In this document: positions 1 through 9,568 of the stretch, one piece after another
How positions within the stretch are numbered: the first letter of the stretch is position 1
Layout: the number at the start of each line of letters is the position of its first letter
DNA from: Cellulophaga sp. L1A9
GTDB lineage: Bacteria; Bacteroidota; Bacteroidia; Flavobacteriales; Flavobacteriaceae
NCBI RefSeq assembly: GCF_009797025.1
Contig: NZ_CP047027.1
Span: forward strand, 124,001-188,000
Direction: 5' to 3'
Length of the DNA: 64,000 nucleotides
Notes under the pieces: model-generated
Seen by the model: the letters and a program-made list of their open reading frames with translations, nothing else
Told to the model about the DNA's origin: nothing
Database searches by the model: none
Program-made: the position numbers and the translations under genes

Positions 1-657
1 TTAAAAGCGCAAGCGGAAGATCGTTTTCAAGACCAAATTGTACCTATTGATGTAGAACAAATTTACGTGGATGAAAACGGTAAAAAAGCTACAAGAAATT
101 ATACCGTTAACAAAGACGAAGGACCTAGAAAAGGAACGAGTAAAGAAGCATTAGCTGGCTTAAGAGCTGTTTTTGCTGCTGGCGGTAGCGTCACTGCTGG
201 TAACTCTTCACAAATGAGTGATGGTGCTGCATTTGTAATGGTGATGAGTGAAGAAATGGTCAAAGAATTAAATATTGAACCAATTGCACGTATGGTAAAC
301 TATGCTGCGGCTGGTGTTGAGCCACGTATCATGGGTATTGGTCCCGTTAAAGCAATTCCAAAAGCCTTAAAGCAAGCCGGATTGAAGCAAGAAGATATTG
401 AGTTAATTGAGTTAAATGAAGCTTTCGCTTCACAATCGCTTGCCGTAATGCGCGAACTTAAATTGAATCAAGATATCGTAAACGTAAATGGTGGTGCAAT
501 TGCACTAGGCCACCCATTGGGATGTACAGGAGCTAAGCTTTCCGTACAACTTTTTGACGAAATGCGTAAGAGAAATATGCAAGGAAAATATGGTATGGTA
601 ACCATGTGTGTAGGTACTGGGCAAGGTGCTGCAGGAATCTATGAATTTTTGAAATAA
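1..657 (+). CDS. Thiolase (acetyl-CoA acyltransferase), 3' part only
   Basis: C-terminal portion of a thiolase that cleaves 3-ketoacyl-CoA with CoA in the last step of beta-oxidation. The frame is open from base 1, so the N-terminal half with the acyl-accepting cysteine lies outside the window; the ATG at 67 is internal. Visible family motifs are the NEAFA block (near 421), the [14 protein letters not shown] block with the catalytic histidine (near 490-530), and the C-terminal [10 protein letters not shown] block with the second catalytic cysteine (near 607). The family usually has GGG or GTG in that last motif, so the site looks intact. An acyl-CoA dehydrogenase follows 124 bp downstream on the same strand, which supports a fatty-acid oxidation operon. 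Confidence 0.93.
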   Translation, partial: LKAQAEDRFQDQIVPIDVEQIYVDENGKKATRNYTVNKDEGPRKGTSKEALAGLRAVFAAGGSVTAGNSSQMSDGAAFVMVMSEEMVKELNIEPIARMVNYAAAGVEPRIMGIGPVKAIPKALKQAGLKQEDIELIELNEAFASQSLAVMRELKLNQDIVNVNGGAIALGHPLGCTGAKLSVQLFDEMRKRNMQGKYGMVTMCVGTGQGAAGIYEFLK

Positions 658-781
658 TACATCCCCTCTAAATCTTCCCAAAAGGAAGACTTTTGAGAAA
701 AATAAAAAAATCTTAACTTAAAATAACACCTATCTGTTCTCTTTCCTTTGGAAAGGGTTAGAGATAAGAAAATTAATAACA

Positions 782-2581
782 ATGGCAGAAAAAGAAATAC
801 TACGTGGCGGTCAGTTTTTAGTAAAAGAAACGAATTGTGAAGATATCTTTACGCTAGAAGATTTATCGGAAGAGCAAAAAATGATGCGTGATAGCACTAA
901 AGAATTCGTAGACCGCGAACTTTGGGCACACTGGGAACGTTTTGAGAAAAAAGATTATGCATATACTGAGGAAACCATGCGTAAAGCGGGTGAACTTGGT
1001 TTATTAAGCGTAGCCGTTCCAGAATCTTACGGAGGAATGGGTATGGGTTTTGTATCTACCATGTTAGTATGTGATTATATTTCCGGTGCTACAGGTTCCT
1101 TTAGTACTGCTTTTGGTGCACATACAGGTATTGGTACTATGCCAATTACTTTATATGGTACTGAGGAGCAAAAACAAAAATATGTTCCTAAATTAGCTTC
1201 TGGGGAATGGTTTGGCGCTTATTGCCTTACTGAACCAGGTGCAGGTTCTGATGCCAACTCTGGTAAAACTAAGGCAGTTTTATCTGAAGATGGTAAACAT
1301 TACAACATTACTGGTCAAAAAATGTGGATATCTAATGCAGGTTTCTGTAGTGTATTCATAGTTTTTGCTAGAATTGAAGACGACAAAAATATTACAGGGT
1401 TCATCGTTGAGAATGACCCTAGTAATGGTATTTCTTTAGGTGATGAAGAAAAAAAATTAGGAATTCATTCTTCTTCTACCCGTCAAGTTTTCTTTAATGA
1501 AACTAAGGTTCCTGTAGAAAACATGCTTTCCGAGAGAGGAAACGGATTTAAGATTGCGATGAATGCGCTTAACGTAGGTAGAATTAAATTAGCAGCAGCT
1601 TGTTTAGATGCACAACGTAGAGTTATTGGTGAAGCTACTAAATACGCTAACGAGCGTATTCAGTTTAAAACACCTATCGTAAACTTTGGTGCTATTAAAT
1701 CTAAATTAGCAACTATGGCGACCAATTGCTATGCTGATGAATCTGCTGCTTACAGAGCTGCAAAGAACATCGAGGATAGAATTGCTATGCGTGAAGCTGC
1801 AGGAAATACTCATCAAGAAGCAGAACTTAAAGGTGTTGAGGAATACGCTATAGAATGTTCTATTCTTAAAGTAGCCGTTTCTGAAGACGTACAAAGTACT
1901 GCTGATGAAGGAATCCAGATATTTGGTGGAATGGGCTTTAGTGCTGATACGCCAATGGAATCTGCCTGGAGAGATGCTAGAATTTCTAGAATCTATGAAG
2001 GTACTAACGAAATTAACCGAATGTTAGCAGTAGGGATGTTAGTTAAAAAAGCCATGAAAGGTCATGTAGATCTTTTAGGTCCTGCAACTAAAGTGGGTGA
2101 AGAATTAATGGGTATCCCATCTTTTGATACTCCAGATTTTTCTGAACTTTTTGCAGAAGAAAAAGATTTATTAAAGAGATTGAAGAAAGTATTTTTAATG
2201 GTTGCTGGTTCTGCCGTTCAAAAATATGGCGCTGAATTAGAAAACCACCAACAATTGATGTTGGCTGCTTCTGATATCTTGATTGAAGTATATATGGCAG
2301 AATCTACCATACTAAGAACAGAGAAAAATGCAAAACGATTTGGAGAAGATGCGCAAGCTACTCAAATTGCAATGACTCAATTATATGTATACAACGCTAC
2401 AGAAATTATCATTCAGAAAGGTAAAGAAGCTATCGTTTCTTTCGCTGAAGGAGATGAGCAACGTATGATGTTAATGGGCCTTAAGCGTTTTACAAAATAT
2501 ACCAATAATCCTAACGTAGTAGCTTTACGCACAAAAATTGCGGATAAAGTAGCTGCAGACAACGGTTATACCTTTGACTAA
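782..2581 (+). CDS. Acyl-CoA dehydrogenase
   Basis: FAD-dependent acyl-CoA dehydrogenase of 599 residues, catalysing the first oxidation of fatty-acyl-CoA. The N-terminal alpha domain, the central beta domain with the LTEPGAGSDA motif (about residues 156-165), and the C-terminal helical domain with YEGTNEINR (about 405-413) are all present. It is about 200 residues longer than the classic 380-residue enzymes. The extra C-terminal helical region (about 430-599) is typical of the long FadE-like forms found next to thiolase genes in Bacteroidetes. It starts at an ATG 124 bp after the thiolase stop and ends before a clear hairpin terminator. Confidence 0.95.
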   Translation: MAEKEILRGGQFLVKETNCEDIFTLEDLSEEQKMMRDSTKEFVDRELWAHWERFEKKDYAYTEETMRKAGELGLLSVAVPESYGGMGMGFVSTMLVCDYISGATGSFSTAFGAHTGIGTMPITLYGTEEQKQKYVPKLASGEWFGAYCLTEPGAGSDANSGKTKAVLSEDGKHYNITGQKMWISNAGFCSVFIVFARIEDDKNITGFIVENDPSNGISLGDEEKKLGIHSSSTRQVFFNETKVPVENMLSERGNGFKIAMNALNVGRIKLAAACLDAQRRVIGEATKYANERIQFKTPIVNFGAIKSKLATMATNCYADESAAYRAAKNIEDRIAMREAAGNTHQEAELKGVEEYAIECSILKVAVSEDVQSTADEGIQIFGGMGFSADTPMESAWRDARISRIYEGTNEINRMLAVGMLVKKAMKGHVDLLGPATKVGEELMGIPSFDTPDFSELFAEEKDLLKRLKKVFLMVAGSAVQKYGAELENHQQLMLAASDILIEVYMAESTILRTEKNAKRFGEDAQATQIAMTQLYVYNATEIIIQKGKEAIVSFAEGDEQRMMLMGLKRFTKYTNNPNVVALRTKIADKVAADNGYTFD

Positions 2582-2617
2582 TTCTGATTATTATTTGTTT
2601 TTTAATACAGAAGGAAG

Positions 2618-2645
2618 AACCGCTCTTAATCGAGCGGTTTTTTTA
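2618..2645 (+). terminator. Rho-independent terminator after acyl-CoA dehydrogenase
   Basis: Perfect 8-bp stem AACCGCTC/GAGCGGTT with a 6-nt loop, followed by a T-rich run. It lies 37 bp after the acyl-CoA dehydrogenase stop and closes the beta-oxidation transcript. Confidence 0.85.
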
Positions 2646-2737
2646 TTTTCAATAATTTCGAGGTGCTACGCTACCTCATAACCCTATATTCTTATATCCC
2701 CATTGTAATCCTTTACCTAATCGACAAATTACGATAT

Positions 2738-2788
2738 AAAAAAACTAGTTTTATCCGCTGCATGTGCAACATCAAAAACTAGTTTATT
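2738..2788 (-). terminator. Terminator for the GH15 gene
   Basis: Two copies of the self-complementary block AAACTAGTTT, about 35 bp apart, can pair. Read on the minus strand the structure ends in a run of seven T. It sits about 20 bp beyond the stop of the minus-strand GH15 gene. Confidence 0.65.
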
Positions 2789-2808
2789 TATAAGTATACT
2801 TTTTTCAA

Positions 2809-4614
2809 TTAATCACGCATAGATTCTAATACGCTCTCTTCGGATGCTTTATTAGAAAAGTTTATTGCGCATTCTATTAATGCTAAATGTGAGTATGCTT
2901 GCGGGAAATTCCCTAACAAACGTTTTGTTTTAAAATCTACATCCTCACTAAACAATCCTAAATGATTACTGTAACTCAATAATTGCTCAAAATTTTTCAA
3001 TGCTTTTTCTTCCTGCCCTATTTTAAACAGACTGTTGATAAACCAAAACGTACAAATTGTAAAGGATGATGAAGGTTCTCCAAAATCATCTTCATTTTTA
3101 TAACGATACAATAAACCGTCATTACACAGATCTTTCTCTACCGCTAAAACTGTACTTACGTATTTAGGATCTTTAGCATCTATAAACCCATAAGATTCCA
3201 TTAATAATACCGAAGCATCCATATCTGTAGAACCATAGGATTGTGTAAAAGCTTGCTTTTCTTCATTCCAAGCATTGTCCATGATATCCTTTTTAATTTT
3301 TTGTTCTAAAGGCCTCCATTTATCAATCTTATGCTTCTTATCTAACAGCTCCGCAACTTTTATCGCTCTATCAATGGCTGTCCAGCATAAGACCTTAGAA
3401 AAAGTAAAGTGTCTATCTTCTGAACGAAACTCCCAAATACCTTTATCTGGTTCTTCCCAGTGCTTTTCTACAATCCAAACAATACCTTTGGTAATTCCCC
3501 AAAGTTCTTCGCCATTTTGGATGTCTATACTGAATTGAGAAATCATTTCATAGATTACATCCATTAGAATCCCATAAATATCATTCTGAACCTGCTCGTA
3601 GGCTGCATTACCTACTCTAACAGGTTTAGAGCCTTTGTAACCACTTAAGTGCTCTAAGGTTTGCTCTGTTAGCTTTTTCTCTCGGTTAATCCCGTACATG
3701 ATCTGTAGCTTTTCATCTTTATCAGGAATCAAATCTATAATAAACTGTAAATATCGCTTGGCTACATTTTTATGTCCTAATTGAGAGACTACTTTTATCA
3801 CCATGGAGGCATCACGAATCCAACAGAACCGATAATCCCAATTACGAACCTCTCCAATTGTTTCTGGCAAGGACGTTGTTGCTGCAGCCAATACAGCTCC
3901 TGTTTTATCGTAACTAAGTAATTTTAAAGTTAATGCGCTACGTTTAATTTCTTTGTCAAACTTCTTATAGGTTGGTGTTTTTTGTGACCAATCCATCCAA
4001 TAAATACGTGTACGCTCTAAGTTTAAAAATACTTTTTCCGTTGTAGGTGTAAATATTTTTTCATTATAAGCTAAAAGAAAGAAACCATTATCTTCTAAGG
4101 TTATTTCTTCTCCATTAAGTACTTTTTCTTTATCAAAAGATGTATATAAAAATACCGTATCAAATTTTACATCGTGTGTTAAACTCGCTATAAAATCTTT
4201 CTTGATGTATGATTTTGTTTTTCCTTGTGCATATTCTAACCTGGGATTATAAACCACCTTAAATTTTGGTTGCCCTGCTACAAGTTTTATGTAACGAATC
4301 ACTTCTGGTGGCGCAAAAAATGCATCATCATCTTTATGATAGCGTGGCATAAAATCATGAATTTCAAAACAATTTTCTTCGCCTTCCGTAAATTTCGTGA
4401 TTAATATTGCTGTTTCTGCATCATAAAACTGATGTATTTCATAAGAGTCCTCTACCTCAATCCCAAAACTCCCTCCTATTTCTTCATCGAGCAGTTTCGC
4501 AAACACTGATGGCGAATCAAATTCTGGTAAACAGCACCAATCCATTGAACCATTCTTAGAAATTAATGCTGCACTCCTGCAATTTCCTATTATTCCGTAG
4601 TCTAAATTATCCAT
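2809..4614 (-). CDS. Glycoside hydrolase family 15 (glucoamylase/trehalase-like)
   Basis: 601-residue cytoplasmic GH15 protein with no signal peptide. The N-terminal beta-sandwich-like region is followed by an alpha/alpha-barrel. Barrel hallmarks are NWDYRFCWIRDAS (about residues 258-270), a WEFR...HFTFSKVLCW...DRA block (about 400-425), and the C-terminal GNFPQAYSHLALI motif (about 573-585). GH15 enzymes hydrolyse alpha-glucosidic bonds by inversion; relatives include glucoamylases and bacterial trehalases. The gene is divergent from the trehalose synthase/phosphatase fusion, with a 104-bp shared upstream region, so trehalose breakdown is a reasonable role but is an inference. Glucoamylase activity cannot be excluded. 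Confidence 0.9.
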   Translation of the reverse strand: MDNLDYGIIGNCRSAALISKNGSMDWCCLPEFDSPSVFAKLLDEEIGGSFGIEVEDSYEIHQFYDAETAILITKFTEGEENCFEIHDFMPRYHKDDDAFFAPPEVIRYIKLVAGQPKFKVVYNPRLEYAQGKTKSYIKKDFIASLTHDVKFDTVFLYTSFDKEKVLNGEEITLEDNGFFLLAYNEKIFTPTTEKVFLNLERTRIYWMDWSQKTPTYKKFDKEIKRSALTLKLLSYDKTGAVLAAATTSLPETIGEVRNWDYRFCWIRDASMVIKVVSQLGHKNVAKRYLQFIIDLIPDKDEKLQIMYGINREKKLTEQTLEHLSGYKGSKPVRVGNAAYEQVQNDIYGILMDVIYEMISQFSIDIQNGEELWGITKGIVWIVEKHWEEPDKGIWEFRSEDRHFTFSKVLCWTAIDRAIKVAELLDKKHKIDKWRPLEQKIKKDIMDNAWNEEKQAFTQSYGSTDMDASVLLMESYGFIDAKDPKYVSTVLAVEKDLCNDGLLYRYKNEDDFGEPSSSFTICTFWFINSLFKIGQEEKALKNFEQLLSYSNHLGLFSEDVDFKTKRLLGNFPQAYSHLALIECAINFSNKASEESVLESMRD

Positions 4615-4718
4615 ATCAATAAATTGCTAACTCAAAAGGCTAATAAAATTGGCATTGCCCTTCTTTTTCACGAAATTTAGAGAAATTAATTCTAAAAAAC
4701 AGCAAAAAGAACCGAATT

Positions 4719-6926
4719 ATGGGCAAAACTATCATAATCTCAAACAGACTACCGATACAATTACAAATTCATAATGGAGGCATAACCGCTATACCAAGTG
4801 TGGGGGGATTGGCTACAGGAATGAAATCTGTACACTCTGGTGGAGATAGCCTTTGGATTGGTTGGAGTGGTTTAACCGATGAAGAAATTCCTGAAGAATT
4901 GGTGGGCGATATTGATGCAGCCTTAGCCAAACACGGATCTTCAAAGGTCAATTTATCGCAACAAGAAGTGGATGGTTTTTATTATGGATTTAGCAATAGA
5001 ACCATTTGGCCCTTATTCCATTATTTTTTAGAATATTCAGAATTCGAAATAGATAGTTGGGAAACGTATAAAAAAGTAAATCAGAAATTTGCAGATGCTA
5101 TCGTAGAAAAAGCAGAAGACGATGACACTATTTGGGTACATGATTACCAGTTAATGTTAGTACCACAAATGGTTCGTGAAAAACTACCTAATATCTCTAT
5201 AGGTTTCTTTTTACATATCCCCTTCCCTTCTTTTGAAATATTTAGAACCTTACCTTGGCGTAAAGAAGTTCTCGAAGGTTTGTTAGGCTCTGATTTAATT
5301 GGCTTTCATACCTACGACTACGAACGTCATTTTTTAAGTTCTGTGCGTCGTATTCTAGGCCTAGATGTTAGTTTTAATGACGTATACCTTGAAGACCGAA
5401 TCATTAAAGTAGATTCTTTCCCAATGGGAATAGATTACAAAAAGTTCAGCGAAGCTGCCAAAGAACATGAACAACTGACACCAGAAAATCAATCTGAATT
5501 ACAGCAACGCCTAAACGAACATAAAAAATCTACTCCAGACGCAAAATTCTTACTTTCTATTGACCGTTTAGATTATACTAAAGGTATTGCAAAGCGTTTG
5601 AACGCTTTTGAATATTTTCTAACTAAATACCCTCAATACAAGGAAAAGGTGCGTTTAATTATACTTGCCGTGCCTTCACGAAGTAATGTGCCACAATACC
5701 AATTGCTAAAAAGAGAAGTAGATGAACTTGTCGGTAGAATTAACGGAGAGTTTTCTACCGTAAGCTGGACGCCTATTTGGTATTTCTACAGATCAATGCC
5801 TTTTGAAAATTTAATCGATTTATACACCTCTTGTGATATTGCATGGTTAACACCAATCCGTGATGGTATGAATTTGGTGGCAAAAGAATATGTAGCTACT
5901 AGAACAGATAAAACGGGGGTATTAATCTTGAGTGAAATGGCGGGAGCGGCAAATGAGATGAATGAATCTTTATTGATCAACCCAAATAATTTTGAACAAA
6001 TTGCAGATACTATTCATCAAGCCATACAGATGCCTATAGAAGAGCAACAAGAACGGAATGATATTCTACAAAAAAGATTAGAACGCTATAATGTAGAACG
6101 ATGGGCAAATGATTTTATGAGTTCCTTAAAAGAACAAAAAGACAATAGTAGTAGCTATGTCTCTAGAAAACTTTCGGCTAAATTATTAGATAGAATTACC
6201 GATAATTATAAAAATGCCAAAAGAAGGTTATTATTTATTGATTATGATGGCACTTTAGCGGGCTTTCACAACAATCCGCAAAAAGCGAGTCCAGACGAAG
6301 AATTATATGAATTATTAGATGCTATTTCTTCTCAGGAAAATACAGATATGTATTTAATCAGTGGTCGTGATAAAGAAACTTTTACCAAATGGTTCTTGCC
6401 TAAGAAATACAACATGATTGTAGAACACGGGGTGTGGATCTCCGAAAATGGTGCTGACTTTAGCTTACTAGAGAATGTAAAGAAAGATTGGATGGAAAAA
6501 ATTCAACCCGTACTAGAATCTTTTGTAGATAGAACTCCTGGTAGTTTTATTGAAGAAAAGAACTATTCTTTAGCATGGCATTACCGCAAAACAGATCCTG
6601 ATTTTGGTCAGAAAAGAGCAACAGAGTTAAATACGGTGCTTACAAGCTTAATTGCTAATGATGATTTAAGTGTTTTAAACGGCAATAAAGTAATGGAAAT
6701 TAAAAGTAGTAATGTCAACAAAGGTCGTGCCGCCTTACGTATGTATGGGAAACATGATTATGATTTTGTTTTTGCTATTGGTGATGATTGGACCGATGAA
6801 TTTATGTTTCAAGAATTACCAGAATCTGCCGTAACCGTAAAAGTTGGACTTCAAAAAACATCTGCTAAATATTATGTAGATGGCACCAAAGATGTTCGAA
6901 AATTATTAAAGCGATTTATTGATTAG
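4719..6926 (+). CDS. otsAB: Bifunctional trehalose-6-phosphate synthase/phosphatase
   Basis: 735-residue fusion of OtsA (GT20, about residues 1-470) and OtsB (HAD phosphatase, about 500-735). It makes trehalose from UDP-glucose and glucose-6-phosphate in one polypeptide. OtsA motifs visible are the SNRLP start, GLATGM, WIGWSG, VHDYQLMLVP, HIPFPS, and SIDRLDYTKGI. OtsB shows the HAD motif I DYDGTL (about 509), SGRD, and the motif III/IV GDDWTDE (about 687-693), so both halves look catalytically complete. The gene is divergently paired with GH15, giving a likely synthesis/turnover module for this osmoprotectant. A TTG-started MFS gene follows 41 bp downstream. Confidence 0.96.
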   Translation: MGKTIIISNRLPIQLQIHNGGITAIPSVGGLATGMKSVHSGGDSLWIGWSGLTDEEIPEELVGDIDAALAKHGSSKVNLSQQEVDGFYYGFSNRTIWPLFHYFLEYSEFEIDSWETYKKVNQKFADAIVEKAEDDDTIWVHDYQLMLVPQMVREKLPNISIGFFLHIPFPSFEIFRTLPWRKEVLEGLLGSDLIGFHTYDYERHFLSSVRRILGLDVSFNDVYLEDRIIKVDSFPMGIDYKKFSEAAKEHEQLTPENQSELQQRLNEHKKSTPDAKFLLSIDRLDYTKGIAKRLNAFEYFLTKYPQYKEKVRLIILAVPSRSNVPQYQLLKREVDELVGRINGEFSTVSWTPIWYFYRSMPFENLIDLYTSCDIAWLTPIRDGMNLVAKEYVATRTDKTGVLILSEMAGAANEMNESLLINPNNFEQIADTIHQAIQMPIEEQQERNDILQKRLERYNVERWANDFMSSLKEQKDNSSSYVSRKLSAKLLDRITDNYKNAKRRLLFIDYDGTLAGFHNNPQKASPDEELYELLDAISSQENTDMYLISGRDKETFTKWFLPKKYNMIVEHGVWISENGADFSLLENVKKDWMEKIQPVLESFVDRTPGSFIEEKNYSLAWHYRKTDPDFGQKRATELNTVLTSLIANDDLSVLNGNKVMEIKSSNVNKGRAALRMYGKHDYDFVFAIGDDWTDEFMFQELPESAVTVKVGLQKTSAKYYVDGTKDVRKLLKRFID

Positions 6927-6967
6927 TTTTTAAGTTTTCTACGACTAAAATGATCAAATCATGACTT

Positions 6968-8137
6968 TTGAAGCATAAACCGCATATTTTACCTATTTTA
7001 ATTCTAGCACAATTTGCCTGCACCTCTTTATGGTTTGCAGGCAATGCTATTATAGATGATATTGCTTTAAAAACAGGTTTAGGTCCTGAAATTATTGGAT
7101 ACGTATTATCCTCTGTTCAATTTGGTTTTATTACCGGAACATTACTTTTTGCTTTTTTAATGATTGCAGATCGGTTTTCTCCTTCCAAAGTATTTTTTAT
7201 CTGCGCCCTGCTTGCTGCTGCTTGTAATTTGAGTCTTTTTACAGAGGTGCTTTCTAAATGGCAATTACTCTTTGCGCGGTTTGGAACAGGCTTTTTTCTC
7301 GCTGGCATTTATCCTATCGGGATGAAGATTGCAGCAGATTATTATGAAAATGGACTCGGGAAAGCTTTAGGCTTTTTGGTGGGTGCCCTAGTTTTAGGAA
7401 CCTCATTTCCCTACTTGTTAAAGGGGTTAGAATTAAATAGTAATTCGGATACTGTTTTGATCATCACGTCTACTATAGCTATAATTGGTGGCTTATTAGT
7501 GGTTTTATTTGTTCCTAATGGCCCTTTCAGAAAAAGAAGTACCAACATCAAAATAAAAGCAGGTATCTCGCTTTTTAAAATTCCAAAATTTAGGCAAGCG
7601 GCACTAGGTTATTTTGGCCATATGTGGGAGTTATATGCTTTTTGGGCGTTTACTCCCTTTGCTTTACAAACCTATTTGACCGTTAACAATTCCACATTTT
7701 CAATTCCCCTACTCACTTTTGTAATTATTGCTTTAGGCGGACTCTCCTGTGTATTGGGCGGTTATGTGGCCGATAAATTTGGAAGTCGTAAAATAGCTTA
7801 TTACGCCTTATTGCTTTCTGGCGTGTTTTGCGTCGTCTCTCCCTTGCTTTTTGAATTACCAGCCCTCTTATTTTTAATAGGGTGGAGTCTTTGGGGTATG
7901 GCGGTAACCGCAGATTCTCCTCAGTTTTCTAGTTTAATTGCAAACGCTGCACCCCCCGAATTAAAAGGAACAGGATTAACACTTGTTAATTGCTTTGGTT
8001 TTGCGATAAGTATTATTAGTATTCAACTGCTTACCGTTTTAGCAGCAGAAATAAATCCAACTTTAATTTTCTTATTTTTAAGCATTGGGCCACTCATTGG
8101 CTTATTTTTTATGACTAAGAAAACCATACACGATTAA
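6968..8137 (+). CDS. MFS transporter
   Basis: 389-residue major facilitator with about 12 hydrophobic segments spread over the full length and a basic central loop (about 180-200, FRKRSTNIKIK). The substrate cannot be read from the sequence. The start is a TTG at 6968: a stop codon lies two codons upstream in the same frame and no ATG or GTG precedes the first membrane segment. It lies 41 bp after the trehalose synthase/phosphatase gene on the same strand, so it could be co-transcribed, and transport of a sugar or related solute would fit. That link is inference only. Confidence 0.82.
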   Translation: MKHKPHILPILILAQFACTSLWFAGNAIIDDIALKTGLGPEIIGYVLSSVQFGFITGTLLFAFLMIADRFSPSKVFFICALLAAACNLSLFTEVLSKWQLLFARFGTGFFLAGIYPIGMKIAADYYENGLGKALGFLVGALVLGTSFPYLLKGLELNSNSDTVLIITSTIAIIGGLLVVLFVPNGPFRKRSTNIKIKAGISLFKIPKFRQAALGYFGHMWELYAFWAFTPFALQTYLTVNNSTFSIPLLTFVIIALGGLSCVLGGYVADKFGSRKIAYYALLLSGVFCVVSPLLFELPALLFLIGWSLWGMAVTADSPQFSSLIANAAPPELKGTGLTLVNCFGFAISIISIQLLTVLAAEINPTLIFLFLSIGPLIGLFFMTKKTIHD

Positions 8138-8158
8138 ACAAACTCAAACACTCAAAAA

Positions 8159-9496
8159 ATGAAAAAGAAATTACTTCTATGCCTCCTTACCGTTTTTGCG
8201 ACTCTCCCTATTTTAGCGCAAACAGATGCACGTATCTATGCTATTATTGATGCCGTATCTGAAGACCGAATTAAACAAGATGTAAAAACGCTAACCGAAT
8301 TTGGTACCCGAAATACTTTTAGCGATACTACTTCTAACACACGAGGAATTGGTGCTGCTAGACGCTGGATTAAATCTCAATTCAGTGAAATTTCAAGCAA
8401 CTGCTCCGATTGTATTGATGTCTTTTATCAGAAAGATTTTGTAACCAAAGATATGGGTACCCGCGTACCTAAAGATGCTTGGGTAGTAAATGTGGTGGCC
8501 ATACAAAAAGGGACCAAATACCCAAACCGCTATATTATTATGAGCGGTGATATTGATTCTCGTGCTAGTGATACGATGGATTTTACGACGGATGCCCCAG
8601 GTGCTAATGATAATGCAAGTGGAATGGCAGGTACAATCGAAGCTGCTCGTGTGCTTTCTAAATACAAATTTGAGAATAGTATTATCTATGTAGGACTATC
8701 CGGAGAAGAGCAAGGACTTTTCGGCGGTGGCGGACTAGCAAAATATGCAGTAGAAAAAGGTTGGGATATTATTGGAATTTTCAATAATGATATGATTGGT
8801 AATATCACTGGAGTAGATGGCGTGGTAAGCAATCGTGATTTTAGAATTTTCTCAGAGCCTGTTCCTGCTACAGAAACAGATAAACAACGTCAAATGCGTC
8901 GTTTTTATGGCGGAGAAGTAGACGGAATTTCTAGACAATTAGCGCGTTACATTCACAAAAATGTAAAAACCTACATGCCAGAAATGAATCCAATGATGAT
9001 TTACCGCTTAGATCGTTTTGGGCGTGGCGGACACCATAGACCTTTTAACGATGCCGGTTTTGCGGGTATCCGTATTATGGAAGCTCATGAAAACTATACC
9101 CAACAACACCAAGATATAAGAACTGAAAATGGCATTAATTATGGAGACGTATTTGAACATGTAAACTTTGGCTATGCTAAAAAATTAACGGCTGTTAATG
9201 CAATAAACCTTGCTTCTTTGGCGTGGGCACCTCCTGCACCAAAAGAAGTGAAAATTGGCGGTATTGTAGCCCCTGCGGCAAAATTTGAATGGAGTAAGGT
9301 TGATGGCGCTGTAGGCTATAAAATATATTGGAGAGATACTACCTCTCCTACTTGGGATCATAGCCGCTATGTAGGTAATGTAACCGAGTTTCTCTTAGAT
9401 GGTATTGTCATTGATAATTTCTTCTTCGGAATTTCATCAGTAGGAAAAGATGGTTTTGAAAGCCCTGTGGTTTTCCCGAACGCTATCCTGCGTTAA
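8159..9496 (+). CDS. Secreted M28-family zinc peptidase with Fn3-like tail
   Basis: 445-residue exported protein; signal peptide about residues 1-20 ending ILAQ. The M28 core shows PGANDNASG (about 147-155, metal-bridging Asp), LSGEEQG (catalytic/metal Glu pair), FNNDMIG (metal Asp) and a late HENYTQQHQ histidine region. Where most M28 enzymes have H-x-D (as in SGHLDS), this one has SGDIDS at about 129-134, so the first metal ligand appears to be Asp instead of His. The C-terminal 95 residues look like a fibronectin-III-type domain (WSKVDGAVGYKIYWRD). Likely role: periplasmic or secreted aminopeptidase. A bidirectional terminator follows. Confidence 0.88.
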   Translation: MKKKLLLCLLTVFATLPILAQTDARIYAIIDAVSEDRIKQDVKTLTEFGTRNTFSDTTSNTRGIGAARRWIKSQFSEISSNCSDCIDVFYQKDFVTKDMGTRVPKDAWVVNVVAIQKGTKYPNRYIIMSGDIDSRASDTMDFTTDAPGANDNASGMAGTIEAARVLSKYKFENSIIYVGLSGEEQGLFGGGGLAKYAVEKGWDIIGIFNNDMIGNITGVDGVVSNRDFRIFSEPVPATETDKQRQMRRFYGGEVDGISRQLARYIHKNVKTYMPEMNPMMIYRLDRFGRGGHHRPFNDAGFAGIRIMEAHENYTQQHQDIRTENGINYGDVFEHVNFGYAKKLTAVNAINLASLAWAPPAPKEVKIGGIVAPAAKFEWSKVDGAVGYKIYWRDTTSPTWDHSRYVGNVTEFLLDGIVIDNFFFGISSVGKDGFESPVVFPNAILR

Positions 9497-9516
9497 TTAT
9501 AAAAAATCAAAAACAA

Positions 9517-9545
9517 AAAACCACGCTCAGGCGTGGTTTTTTGTT
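9517..9545. terminator. Bidirectional terminator between M28 and DUF1080 genes
   Basis: Stem AAAACCACGC/GCGTGGTTTT with loop TCAG. It is flanked by A-rich sequence on the left and a T-run on the right, so it can act on both strands. It lies between two converging genes. Confidence 0.85.
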
Positions 9546-9568
9546 TTCAATTAAGTCAGCAATATGCC

